From assembly GCA_003991915.1 (NCBI GenBank), contig RQTK01000204.1, positions 230,026 to 294,025 on the forward strand: a stretch of DNA of 64,000 nt, in the 5' to 3' direction. The position numbers and the translations under genes were made by a program. Shown here one piece after another: positions 34,804 through 47,900 of the stretch (position 1 is its first letter; each line of letters opens with the position of its first letter). The notes beneath the pieces were generated by a model. The model ran no database searches. It was not told the origin of the DNA and saw only the letters and a list, made by a program, of their open reading frames with translations. The DNA is from Elysia chlorotica. Taxonomy: Eukaryota; Mollusca; Gastropoda; Plakobranchidae.

Positions 34804-36231
34804 AAATAACACGAACACGACCTTCTCATGGCAGTGAAGCAAACAAATCATAGAAAAATGTTTAGGAAATTAAATATCTAAATGATAAGACAAAGTTTGT
34901 CGGGGGAAAACTTGATTAGTAGCTCAATATTTGGAACAATACGCTGCATAGGATCCCTCAGGGGAACCTATGAGACTTTAAACCCGGAGAGAGGGAGAAT
35001 CTCTCTTTATACAAAACAGTTTGGAACAATTTGAGTGAGCAAGGGTTAAGGAGATAGTTTTCCGTTAACAATTATTGCACCAGTTAAAAATTTCAAAAAT
35101 CCATTACAAAATAAACAGATGTATTGTTGATTTGAATAAAAAGCTGCAGAATTTCTGCTCAAATTGATCTCACTGTTTGTCACTATACTTACTTAACCCT
35201 TAATTGTGATCTTGGGATTGGTATACGGCTCCCTTGACATGCTCAACTATTTTAATAGTAGCTTTAAATCTCATGGATTTCTACCTCATACATCCTGAAT
35301 AGTTAAAAATATATATTATATATAAAAACAAGAAAAAAACACATCTCTTCACTTTAGCACTGGGACAAATTTCAAAATTGTATTGTTCATCAGCACTTAA
35401 ATACTCATTGAGGCTTGCATTGTTCAGATTGTTTCATAAGTGGAAGATCATGGTGTGCCATCTTTGTTCTGTGCCAACTCAAGGTATAATTTTTTTTATG
35501 ACTGGATGCCCTGCACATGTTCCCTACCCAGGTTTTCATTTTCCTTCCTCTGCCTCTTTTACCATCACTTTGCCGTCAAAAATACTTTTTGCATGCATTA
35601 ATTTGGTTTGTGACTTTTTTCTTGTATGAACATAATGTTATACCAATATTATAGGAATTATTCTAAGTCTAAGTGCAAAACATTTTTAAAAAAATCGTAA
35701 AATAGTGTAAGGAGAGTGAAATCGATATGAAAAAAACCCCCACACAAAACAATCAAAAGGATGTGTTATTTAGGAAGATGAATTGTGACAATCTTAAACT
35801 ACATGGCATAAAAATTAACACACACAAACCATGTATACATGTCCAAATAATATTTCAATCTACAGGAGTCAAAGACAAAATAGGATATATTACAATTATA
35901 TACAATTCAAGTTGTAAAAAAAAATGTACACATCATGACAAAATATGGCATTAATACATTGGAAAATATTTTCATTGACTAAATTAACTTTTTTAACTGA
36001 AAAACCTTGATATAAATTAATATAATTATTGACAGAATAAAGAGTGGAACAAGTTGATTTGAAAGTTTTGGGCCAACTAATAACAGAAGATTGAAAAAAA
36101 TGAGACAAAAATAAAGAAAAAAACAGGAATGGCAAAAAACAAACTTTTCAAAACGAAAGCAGATCCTTACTAGTTCAAATGTATCACTCCAAACAAGACT
36201 AAGTCAAAGCAAATGTTAAATTTGGTCGACA

Positions 36232-36450
36232 TGCATGTATGGGTGTGAAACTTGGATTCTGACTGCTGACACTGAAAGAAGAATAAATGCTTTAGAGTTG
36301 TGGATTTATAGAAGAGTAACAAGAGCCTCTTGGAAAGAAAAAAAAACAACCTTAAAATACTAGAGATGGTGAATATCAAACAAAAACAATGAGAATGATG
36401 GAAGACCACGGCATCCAATCTCTGGAAAGAGAAGGAACTCTGACTGACTG
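36232..36450 (+). mobile_element. LINE reverse transcriptase C-terminal fragment
   Basis: From 36235 the plus strand encodes MYGCETWILTADTERRINAL then ELWIYRRVTRASW, a close fit to the YGCETW...RLEAFE.WC.RR.LRISW block after the reverse transcriptase domain. The frame breaks soon after, so this is a dead 5'-truncated copy. Confidence 0.75.
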
Positions 36451-37367
36451 ACTGATCTCCCCATCAAAAAGTATTAAATGGTTCAAACGTAAGCCCCCCT
36501 AAAAAGTCTTAAGAAGACATTTAGGGGTTACTACTACGGAAGCAATATGGCATCATACTGGAAACAACACATTCAATCTTGAAATTGAACACATTTTATC
36601 TTGAAAAAGAAAAAAAAAAAGATTTCACTAAAAACCGAAGTAGTTGGCCCGTTTGCCCATCAAATGAAGCATAACAGGAATAAATAGCATGCTCAAAGTA
36701 AAAAAAAATCAAGCATACACCCTATTGATCCCTTTATCAAAATTACAACCAGATGAGATTCATTATGTAGTAAGTATTACACTTTTAGATTGAATAATGA
36801 GGAGCAACACATTAAAAAATGAACACGCAAAGTTTGGAGACCCCATAGACTATCAGTTAAAAAGAAAACTATGTGTATATTATTTTAATTGTCACCTCGC
36901 GCCAAAATTGTCAATGACATCAAACAAGTTGGGTTCTTCAGTATATCTGTAGACTCAACACCTGATGTTTCACATGTTGACCAAACCACTCTCATCGTTA
37001 GATTGGTATCTCCGAAAAATGGGACTCCAACTGAGAGGTTTTAACATTTTTTGAAATTCAAGACCACAGAGAAAATGCCATGGCAGAGATGATTTAAACT
37101 TATTTTTATGAAATTGGAATCGTTTTCAGTACATCAGTGATTATAATGCAGAAAGGTTAAAAAGGGGGAACTGTAGAGGCCAGTCATACGTCAACGCAGC
37201 CAACATAATGCATAATGGAGTCCAACAAAGAATTTTTGAGAAAAACAGCCGATCAGTAGCACTGGGTCTCGAGTTGCCTATATCCTGACCTGGATATATT
37301 TTAATAGATTCCACTGAGTAGTCTTCCCTCAGCTACATGTATATATTTTTCGTCCCCTTGCAAACAA

Positions 37368-39537
37368 CTACATGATGAATTCTGAGTCCGTCTTAAGCTG
37401 CTTGTATTGGTGACCAGATGCTCCTAGACCCGAGCGAACTGCAGTGTAGGAGAGTCTGTTCATGAGGCCATGATGTTTGTCCTCACGACTTGAGAGACCA
37501 ACAACAAAGCCAATGATGAGCAAGAAAATGCCCACCCCAAGGAACAGCAGTAGGGACAATACTGAGATCTGGATAAGAAGAGAACAATTTGATAAAATTA
37601 CACTTATTTTGGTTCATGGGAGGGATATCAACATTCCGGAGAATACCATACGGGCACCAACTCAAAACAAATTAGGCTTTAATTGAAAAAAAAAGTTTTA
37701 AAAAACCCCCAAAAACAACAACCGAGTTTAATAAACTTAAAAACATTAAGAAGGGACATCTCCTTTTTGAAAAATAATTGCTTATATTTAAACATAAACA
37801 AATTAAATCTGCTCTATAATTATGTAGTTTGAAAAAAAAAATGTGCTTATCAGAGCTCAATGCAAGTGGAGTGTACTAGGAGCTGACGAACACAAGTCTG
37901 TGTTAAGATAAAAAGTGAAGTTTTTACACATATTTATAAGCAAATCTACACTGCCACAATGTTCCTAACTCTAAAGATAAAATTGAAATGCTTTCAAGAT
38001 TATATAGGTATTAATGTACATAATTTCAATATATGAAACATGCTTTTTTTTTTTTGAATAGAAAAAAAACAACATAATTTTATTTTAAAGTGCCACATAC
38101 CATTAGACAGGTGAATATGATATGATGAATATATATATAGGCCTACTCACTTCACATGAAATTATGAAAACTCAGACCTAACTCACCATATATTGGTAAG
38201 ACATGACTGAGGAAACATCAAGGCTCCACAAGTCGTTCAAGAAACCATCCACTTTCCTGCCATCATGTCCTACGCCGCCAAAAATGTAAATCTTGTCCGA
38301 TTTGCCTGGGAAAACCATCATCTCTGTGCGACTACCTGGCAGACCGTCCACTGTTTCTTCTCCCAAATTTGTGTATATCCCTGCTTTGCCGCCTTCTCTT
38401 GATCCCCCTACAAACTCCCATACTTTTGGTTTTGTGTTAAAGCGCCAGATATCAGACAGGACTTGGGAGTGCTTGCTTGCTGTAGCTAGACTAGCATCGC
38501 TCCCAGCTCCACCAAACAGCCAGAGATTACCCAAAGAATCCACCCAGGAACCAGCTCCTATTCTAGGGCCAGGAATAGTGGGGCCTGCATCTTTTTCAGC
38601 ATCCATATGATTATGAATTTTTTTATTATCTGTTATCATTGGATCCTTGACCCGATCCCAAGTAGAATTGCAAGGAAAATAGCGCCACATATCGGAGACA
38701 AGACCTTCTACAAGCTGCATTGAATAAGAAAAAGAGGAGGCTGTGTTTCCTCCAAACATATAGAAAGCTCCTCCACTGACCCAAGTTGCTGGCCCATTTC
38801 TGCCCTCTGGTAAGTCAGCTTTGAAGGGCAACTCCATATCAACACTGAAAGGTTGAAGTAATGTCCATTCCAAGGTGAGCATATTCAGTTTCCACATGTC
38901 ATTAAGAATTTGCCCTTTCTCACCAAGTCCGCCAAAAATGTACATGAAAGACCCAAAACACCAAACCCCTGGGTGACCTCTTCTAGACGGTCCTTTCTTG
39001 GACATTTGCCTCCAGGTTTTATCTCTCAGGTTGAAAATCCACAAATCCTCTAGTCCCGTGCCGTTTTCTCCAAGACCACCGAAGAGGATCAAGCTGTCTG
39101 AGAACCCACACATAGATGCATGCTGTCTTATCCCTGGCCAGGGCTTAATTTCTTTCTGAGAGTTTCCTGTAGACACCACAGGGCCTAGTTTTACAAAGTA
39201 ATCCATCTTCTCTTTTGCTTCTGTTACTGGGTTGAAGTTAAAAATCCACAGATCGTTCAAAAGATGTGGTTTGCCTTATGATAGAGAAAAAAAAAATTCA
39301 TACAATAATTATTGGTTTGGAAATTTGCCAAACAAATTTGGTTCCTTGTAAAATTTTGATTGTATTCCTTAAAAAAAAAAGACTGGCAATGGTTTAAACT
39401 TTCTATAAATTATATGTATTTAACCAATCTTTGTAAAATTTTTGTATAATCATGCTTGTGACTTATTTTATGTTAAGTGTTTTGAACTTTTGCTGAGGAA
39501 AAGCGCTATATATATAAATATTGTTATTATTATTATA

Positions 39538-39573
<36 letters not shown>

Positions 39574-41810
39574 TTAACTGCGACACATATAAAATAAATG
39601 TATATACAACTGAAAAAACATAATGGTGTTGACTAGTTATATAATGAGTATGCGCTTGCAGAGATTCAGTGCCAGAGAGCTGAAATCATGCTTTCATTCT
39701 TCCTTTTCTTTCCCTTTCAACTTTTCTCTGTCTGATGAAGACTTAAGGCTGAAAGCTTACATGTTTTGTATCGTCTTGTATTCTAAGGATTCACTACACC
39801 TGTAACATTAACATTTTATTGATAATATATTGCCAAAAAAGAGCTGGTAGCTATCAATAGCTTAAATTGTTTAAAAAAAAAATTGGGGCCTTCAACAGAA
39901 CATGAATTAATTAAATTTTTTTAACAATTTTAAATTGTGTCTCTTATTGTGGCCCTTGAAAGAAACAAAGAGGTGATTATAAAGGGCACAATATCAAAAC
40001 AATTTAAATATCAACAAACCTGATGGAAATTCAGAGAAACCTTGACCCCCAAACATCCATGTCAAATTTACATTGACATCATGCCATGTACTTGCACCAC
40101 TACGTCCTCCTGGATACTGATAAGTTGAAACTTGATCAACTATCTTGTCACCACTAATCCACGCCCAGCCTGGTAGAATATCCACATAAAAAGTATAATA
40201 AAAAAATAAGATTATGTTTGATAGGACATTAGCATTTCTTCTTCTTATCATTATTCAGTGGAAAACATTTTTAAAGACGTTTAAGACAATGTACCTGCAA
40301 AACCACAATAAAGTAAAAAGTATTGAAATAAAAGTAATCTCTGTTAAGTTTTATCCCCCCTAAATAACACAAGTACACTGGCTAATATTTTCAATCGCAG
40401 ACCCCCTGCTTGCCAATTTTAGAGAGCTTTAAATGACTATGCTTCTGAGGCTCCCTATCAGATGTTAAGCAATCGTGAAAAGAGATCGACTTTAAATGTT
40501 CATTGAGTATACAGGGAAGTCAGAGAGAAAACAAGGGTTTCAGTAAAGGTCAGGTCCAGTCTACGTCTGACCTACTCCACACTGACTCAACTGGATCCCT
40601 GATTTCACATGAATTAACCTTTCCCATCACACCGCACAGATGTTGTGCAGGTTAATGATAAAAAAATATATTTAAAAGCTCTTATTTTAAAATTTTCCAA
40701 AATAGTGCCCACACAAGGAATCTATAGGCCTAAAATCAGGTGATGTGAAAAGGTTAAGGGTTATAATTGAACACCTATGAATCTCAGACTAAGAACAGAC
40801 CTTTATTTAAAATTAATGTGGAGGAGATAAAGTCCAGTATTAATAAATCCTTTGAACTATTGAACTTCCCTGTACTACATTTAATTACAAGCACCTTCAG
40901 TAGGCCTAAACGATGCAACTAAGTGATGAGTGAATAAATGATTGATCTTCTGCCTTAACCTGAACTTCCCTTTGCCACTTCTCTGTTCCCTGTCTCCTTT
41001 CTACCCTGCACTGCCCAACAAGTTATTTATAATGTGGATGAAAATCTGACAAACAAGTTGCCCGATCGTATGTTAAAAACAGAAATATCCCGATTTTGAG
41101 CCAGGGTACCATTACCTGCGCAAGTCTACCCCCTGCTCCCTCCTCACCTCTCTGGTTGACACAGACATTTAAAATAGCTTAAAAACCCTCTCAGCCTGTC
41201 TTCATTATTATTATATTAAGACTAAGACGGCCAAATCTTCGTGTTCTCTATATGGTTTTATGTCTCCTAGGTTCCTCTAGGGTGTCCTATACGGCGAATG
41301 GCCCCAAGACTTATGTCTGACAATTTTATGTGCTGCCACACACGAGACAGGGAGGGAAAACCATGCCTCCTGCCTCAGCCGGTCACATTATACTGATCAA
41401 TACCGACCCAACCAGTTACAGTGGACGAATATCAGACAAATAAATCTGCCGATCGTGGAATTAGATCCGCGGACCTTCTGATCTGAAGACCAACGCTCTA
41501 CCACATGAGCCAGTTCGCCTCCTCTCCCCGCCCTCCCAAATCTCCGTGTCAGCAAATCGAGCTTTAAATATGGAGCGAAAGCAGATATTGTTTCATGGAT
41601 TCTAATGAAATTAGATCTATTCAAGGAGGATAGTATTGTGCGTGTAGATCTAGATCTATCTATAGCCAGCCCATAGGCCTTATAATAATCTTAAGTTAAA
41701 GCATCAAAGTTAAATTTGAGTAACTCACCTTCACAATAAACAAAGGTAATTTGGAAGCTTGCTAATAATAACGTTATCAAGCAAAGACAGTTGTTGTGCT
41801 TCAACATCAT
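37368..41810 (-). CDS. Type I membrane protein with six kelch repeats, complete, 4 exons
   Basis: Minus-strand exons 41810-41729, 40169-40020, 39274-38187 and 37568-37368, GT-AG with consistent phases: 506 residues. Residues 1-26 form a signal peptide (LCLITLLLASF core, cleavage near YCE). The ectodomain has six FGG motifs (WMFGGQG, LILFGGLG, MYIFGGLG, FYMFGGNT, LWLFGGAG, IYIFGGVG), each followed by a D-[LIM]-W strand such as LNDLWIF, LEDLWIF, LSDIWRF, so a six-bladed beta-propeller is expected. Residues about 441-465 are one transmembrane helix, encoded with the tail by the last exon. The 41-residue tail has two YxxPhi sorting motifs, Y481TAV and Y495KQL. Attractin and MEGF8 also have extracellular kelch domains, but the CUB, EGF and PSI domains are absent. 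I do not know a named orthologue. A receptor or adhesion role is only a guess. Confidence 0.92.
39495..39574 (+). repeat. Retroelement tail with (ATT)n in a kelch-gene intron
   Basis: AAGCGCTATATATATAAATA then (ATT)n, the same layout as at 34710-34800 (GCGCTATATAAATG plus ATT). Confidence 0.75.
41215..41525 (-). mobile_element. SINE, near full length, tRNA-like head
   Basis: On the minus strand from about 41522: GAGGCGAACTGGCTCATGTG, GTAGAGCG, then GGATCTAATTCC (B-box-like); next the core GGTTGGGTCGGTATTGATCA, GTCTCGTGTGTGGCAGCACA, and CGCCGTATAGGACACCCTAG. It ends near an ATAATAATAATG tail. The promoter boxes and core match copies at 42690, 60300 and 61320. Confidence 0.75.
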
Positions 41811-42043
41811 TGTGGTAGATCTAACATTTTTCTCCTGAATAAACTTAAAAATCTTGATCTAGATCTAAATCTAGATCTACTTTAATTGAGCATCTCACGA
41901 TAACAAACTTCAGCGAAGAGGCATGAGAATGTTTTTACCATGGAAATAATTGTCACGTGATAACCGAAAATACAACCCTTGTCTCAAACTTCCCTCTCTG
42001 CATGATCCGAGTGCAACCCTGCTCTCTGCCCCCATCCCATCTT

Positions 42044-42503
<460 letters not shown>

Positions 42504-42689
42504 TTTTTCCTTTCGCTCCCCTCATCCCCTCTCTTTGTCTCTCATTTGCAATCTTGTTCTTTCTTTGTCATTGTCAGTGAAAATTTGACCAGTCCAGATA
42601 TAATACGTTCACTCACTCAGCGACGAGGCGAAATCGGCCAGTGAGAATGAAAATTTGATTCCTATAAAAAAAAATGGTGTCGCCTAAAT

Positions 42690-42865
42690 TGCGTAACGGC
42701 GCAGAGACTAAACCGTCTACCTGAATGTTTGCAAAAACCACTTTATACTGACACCGACCCAACCAGTACGGGTAGAAATCCGAACAAAATTAATAAATTT
42801 CACCAAACGTGGGATGGAACCGGCGACCCACAAATAGAAGCCCAGCTACCACCCCACCCCAATCA
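42690..42865 (-). mobile_element. SINE copy, same family as 41215-41525
   Basis: Minus strand shows CCGGTTCCATCCCACG (B-box-like) and then GTACTGGTTGGGTCGGTGTC. The 5' head and 3' part are incomplete. Confidence 0.6.
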
Positions 42866-42964
42866 GAGAAATAAAAGAACTCACCGTAAAGTGTACTGTA
42901 TCAAATGTCACAATACTTATAGCGGTTACTACTACTGTTCCCCCACTTCCCGCCAAGAATTGGC

Positions 42965-43205
42965 TGTGACATGAGTCCTGGTATCTCCGCACTGTCTTTG
43001 CGTGGAAGCATGTACAATTCTCAAATTTTAGTCTCGGACCCGTCTTCACATTATTATATACAAACACTGCTCTCAACCCTCCGACTGAGTACTGGGACAT
43101 GAGTCATGATGCTTCCCGAGCACCGTCTTTGGGTGGCAGCATGTAAAGTCCTCAAATTCTTGGTCTTGAGAACCGTCCTCGTAAATACAAACTCTAACCC
43201 TCCCC
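42965..43205. repeat. Diverged tandem pair, unit about 125 bases
   Basis: Unit 1 (from GACATGAGTCCTGGTATCTC) and unit 2 (from GACATGAGTCATGATGCTTC) share CACTGTCTTTGCGTGGAAGC / CACCGTCTTTGGGTGGCAGC, ATGTA, TCTCAAATT / CCTCAAATT and end in ACAAAC..CTC..AACCCTCC. Confidence 0.75.
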
Positions 43206-43879
43206 TGGCGGGCCTGACTTTGTCTTGCTTCCCGTCCACAATACAGACTAATAGTGCTGACGTTGGAAATTAAACAACAAAACAAACACAAACTCTAATA
43301 TCCCCCCCCCCCCCCCCCCCCGCTTCCCGCTTTTTCCACCGAATCAACCGTCAAATTTCCCTTTAGCTAGATCATCTCTAGCAGGCTAACGTCCGACCAA
43401 CCAGAAGGCTCGCTGAAGTCTTGCACCGACCCTGGTCTGAAAGGGTGACGTTGACATGATGAACGAGCGGGACCTGGGCGGCGCCCTCTAGAACTGCGAG
43501 TGACCCGAAAAGTGACCTTGACCCTGCCCGTGACTTTGATCGGGACATTGACAGTGACCGTTGACCACTGGCTTGTCGAAAACTGGGTCATCCATAGAGG
43601 CATAAGCGGGACATCCTGACCATTTTGCTGAGGAGAAAAGGGAAGAGAAATTCAATTTATTTCTCAATAATGCGTGTGCAAAATATAACTGGAAGGCCTA
43701 TAAAATATGACAGTGTCAGTCTTCAATCTAGGTGAGGTAAAAAAAAAAAAGGAACAAGGAGTGCATGATTAAGGTTGCTGGGGTCCTGGGCCCAGCTTAG
43801 ACAAGAGTCTCCTCAAGAAAGGGAGGAACGCAGTGTGAGCGTGTGTGTCGCCTGAGATTGAATGAGAGCATGAGAGACA

Positions 43880-44135
43880 CACATGGAGAGAGGGAGAAAG
43901 AGAGAGAGCGAGGGAGAGAGAGAGAGCGAGGGAGAGAGAGAGAGAGAGACAGACAGAGACAGAGAAGGATAGAGAGGGACAGATAAAGAGAGACAGAGAG
44001 AGACAGACGGAGAGAGATAGAGAGTAATAAGGAGACAGAGAGAGAGACAGATAGATGGACAAATAGATATACAGACAGAGAGACAGAGAGCATCGACACA
44101 GAGCAGATAGATGGACATAGATATACAGACAGAGA
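43880..44135 (+). repeat. GAGA/GACAGA degenerate microsatellite
   Basis: GA runs interspersed with GACAGACAGA and ATAGATGGACA, including a 40-50 base direct repeat (AGATAGATGGACA...CAGAGAGCATCG) near 44048-44105 and 44104-44150. Confidence 0.9.
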
Positions 44136-44404
44136 GACAGAGAGCATCGGACACAAGCATTGTCATTGTAGGAAAATCGAGTAGATGCACCCGTTGTTTT
44201 CGGTAGACCATAAATAACAAACGTCACGGGAAAAATAACAATTTTACATTGATTTGTAATTTATTTTTATGAACACTCATAAAGACAAACACACAAACAC
44301 ACACACGCACAAAGGAAAAACAACGCCAAACAAAACAAAAAACAAAAAACAAAAAAAAAACAAAACAAGAAAGAATACAACCATAACTAAGGTTCGAAAG
44401 TGCA

Positions 44405-44500
44405 TTGTTTTGGTAAGTTTGTGACTCGTCTTAAATACGAATCGAAGGCTTGAGACGAGCTGTAAGCCACTACGACGTTGTACCAAGGATGCCATACACT
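44405..44500. repeat. Hairpin-like short element
   Basis: TTGGTAAGTTTGTGACTCGT at the left is roughly complementary to GACGAGCTGTAAGCCACTAC and GACGTTGTACCAA at the right. The ACGACGTTGTAC part resembles the arm of the inverted repeat at 59320-59423. Confidence 0.4.
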
Positions 44501-44769
44501 ACATATACTTAATGATTGGTTGCATTGACGATCAAAGGCCTACAGTCACAACTCACAAACCCCTAAAATATGGCAAAGCTGTACACATTTTCACGACCAT
44601 ACACATGTGAAGTACACTACTTAGTACTTTCCGGAATAAAGAAAGGCTCCAAAAGTGAAAGTTGAATTTAAAGCTAAATGTAAAGGCAATAATCTCTAAA
44701 ACCTGAACGATTGATTTCAAGAGTGATTGTTGAAAGAACTAATTCTAAAGAACTGAAAAAAAAGAGTAG

Positions 44770-44915
44770 TAGACGCGTCTAGATCTACATCTAGATCTAA
44801 TTTTGTATTGCCAGTGCACTTCATCATGGCCAAGAGAAGCGGTGCAGCGGATTTGGAAGGTAGATTAGATTCTAGTTTAGATGATCTCTAGAGATCTAGA
44901 TCTAGATCTAGATCT
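44770..44915 (+). repeat. AGATCT hexamer clusters flanking the HMGXB4 start
   Basis: TCTAGATCTACATCTAGATC at 44778 and GATCTAGATCTAGATCTAGA at about 44893. Related runs lie at 17371-17387, 41643-41660 and 41853-41880. Confidence 0.85.
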
Positions 44916-47900
44916 AGCCCTATTCAAAAGATGCTTTGATTAAAAATGGGAAATAGGAGCCCTCTCCTAGATCTAGTGTATTAGGCTATAAATTAGTTAT
45001 AAATAACGTCTCGAAGGTCATAACCACTTGAGTGCTTCGGTATAGAGAATCTAGATCTAGTTTTTGAAATTATGTCGATCTAGAGCAGAACTCGATAAAT
45101 TTGACTTATATTTAGCCTAGATCTAGATTTAGACTAGTTCCAAGAATAGAGACCATTTCAGGTATCTCTGACCAAGATAAATCACAGCCAACAAAAGCCT
45201 GAGCAGGTATACATTTACAGCAAACTGGTATCTTAGCCTTTAGAAAAAATAAACTCATGAAGGTACAGAAAGAGATCTAGGCCTATAGGCTATTATTATA
45301 AAAGAAATGTATGATAACGACAAAACAAAAGACTGGCAACTTTTTCTATCTCAATACAGACATGTAAAAGAAAATATCCCAACCAAAGAACTGATAAACA
45401 CTGTCTATTATCTTGTGGCCATGGATAACAAACAACATTAATTAAAGACTTGATGAAACAGAGAACAGGAAAATGGGTACTCCTTGAGTTTTGTGGTCCC
45501 TAGCCTGTGGGCGATCAAATGGGTGGGTGGTTGGACCTCGATGGGCTAGTTGGTCGGATTGGATTACATTGGAATCAGCCAACCTATGGAGAGAGAGAGA
45601 GAGAGACAGACAGACAGAGCAAGCGAGTGAGAGAGATACAGAGATAGAGAGAGAGTTGAGTTGGTTGCTTAACATATCAACTACAAGGCTATGTGGGCTG
45701 TATTGTGGACGGGCTACAAAACTGTCGTCTGACAATTTTATGTGCTTACAAGTGCTTGTTTGTCCCCACCCCCTTCCCCGCCCGGATGTCAAAACAATTG
45801 AATTTGAATACATAAAATTGCTCAGGACTGTCTTTTTGAAGGTAACTTTCATTGTATGTATGTTTGCATACGTGATATATATGTTTGCATGTATACTTGA
45901 TATATATACAGTGTCTAGTATTGATCAGACCTAGGTTAGCAGCAGTATGTATTTACTGTTATTACTACATACATGTACATGTAACCAAATCAGGATACCA
46001 TTAGGACAAAAATGCATATTTGAAATTTGATAAAACCTCTTGGTGTGTCTTTCCATGTATACTTCCCACGCCACATGAATTTGGCTAGATGAGACTCCAA
46101 ATTTGAGTTTAGCACTCCACACTTGTATTAAATTTTCTCCAGCAATTTTTCCAACAATAGTTTACACTCAATGTGATTTGTGCAGGCTCCAGTGATAGGG
46201 TCCACAATGTTTCAATCGTGGATTTACACTTTAGAAGTGTTCGTATAGAGGGTTCACAGGCAGGTTTACACTTTACAGTATTATTGTAGGACTGGTTGCC
46301 GTCTGAGTGTATGATGGAACCTGGTGCTATATGTGCTCTTGGATAAGAGGCAGAAGAGTGGCCGCCGATATATCCGGAATTAACTGGAGGAATCCCTCAC
46401 CGTTGGTGGGCAAATACCGCTGGGCCACGTTATGCGCGCAAATTTGTGTACTTGCGCTTAGCAAAAAGACTTGTCGATATCGACCACTTGGCCAACACCA
46501 CCAATCTGTTAAGGATTATTTGTGAGGTAGTGTGAGCAAATATCTCGGAAATAGAAAAACCACTGGATTCATGTTGACTTGTACACCAATAAGTTCAATA
46601 GCTGTTTTGACGTGGATCTTATACGCCCAAATAAAAAGGATCTGGCAATTGTAGCAAAATCTAAATAGCTTCTCTCCCAGTAGGAACCATGTGTTGTAAC
46701 ACATTTGTTAACTTTATCATGAGCTGGACATCTCCAAATCCTCTCGTATTCTCTCCTCTCCCAGTTCTGATGTTAAAGAGTTACATGAATAGGAACATTA
46801 TTTTGGGTACAAATGTGGACAGAAATGCATATATAGCAATATTGAGGCAGATGCACTAGTTAAAAATCAGAAAAAGTGTTCTATGAGATATAAATTGATG
46901 CATGGTACTGTATTTAAAATTTTTTATCTAATGAAAATAAAACTTTTGAACACCTTTGCTTTACAGGTCCTTCTGCCAAAATGAGGCGTGATGACTCAGA
47001 AGATGGGGGTGGAAGAACTGGGCGGGTAAATGTTTTTAAACTATTAAAAAATAATTATAAAATACTCTTCCAAACTGTTCAGAATTTGAAGTGCATCAAT
47101 TTTTAGCAACAGCCACATGAATGGTCGAAATTTCAGCAAATACATCTCACCATCAACCCTTAGAGAAGACGCTGTATGCCATAAAAAATCCTGGTCTGAA
47201 AAATAACTTGAAACCACTGGTGATTTGGTTAAAATTTAGAGTTGACCTGTTAAAATGTACCCACACAAAATAACATCGTAAAAAATTTTTTTTTCATGAA
47301 GGTGCGCAAAAAGTCAGCCAAAGTTCTAGAGATGGAGGAGTTTGAGCAAGTAGAAAAGACTCACCAATCAGGCAAAAAGTCAAAAACTCCAAAGGTTGGG
47401 GCTGGTGTTAAATCTGAAGAGGATGACGGACCTGCTCAGAACATCACAGCGATAACGGCGACACCTAAGGTGAAGGCAAAGACTCCCAAAGCAACTCCAG
47501 CATTGCTTAAATCAACCCTGGCAACAAACCTGATGCAAGCACCCATTTCTGTGACCCCAACCCCTCCTAAAAGCACCAAGTCTGGCAGTGCCCTCACTGC
47601 CCAGCTTAACAAGCCTGTGTCTCATTTCCTTCCCGTGCAAACCAGCGGCATTTTGGTCAATTCAGTGAGCATTTTTCTAGATTGATACTTTATTAGTACG
47701 CACATCTTGATTCTAACAAGCTGGGACTCATAGAAAACCCTTTGTTCAACGAACAAATATAATGAATCTCAGATTTTTATTCTTCTTTGTCTTTAGTAAA
47801 CTATCTTTGATCTAAAGTCAAAGAATAATAGTTCTCCTACAATCTATTCATGACTTGACATGACATGCAACACTTTTGTGTAGTGTAGAGAGAGTAAAGG

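Larger units (their letters stand above)
32259..37367. other. Convergent intergenic region between the PhyH gene and the kelch gene (3' UTRs and LINE remnants)
   Basis: The two flanking genes converge here, so it should hold both 3' UTRs. It contains a run of C (about 32922-32942), an (ATT)n tract and two LINE C-terminal fragments on the plus strand. I see no intact gene. Confidence 0.6.

Noticed and set aside
38293-38610. 105-codon plus-strand frame
   Set aside because: Antisense shadow of the large kelch exon.
43769-44227. Three overlapping minus-strand frames of 119-152 codons
   Set aside because: Ser/Leu-rich translation of a GA/GACAGA microsatellite in several frames at once.
45442-45934. 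Opposed frames of 136 and 147 codons
   Set aside because: Both span a GA microsatellite in the first HMGXB4 intron, with no domain.
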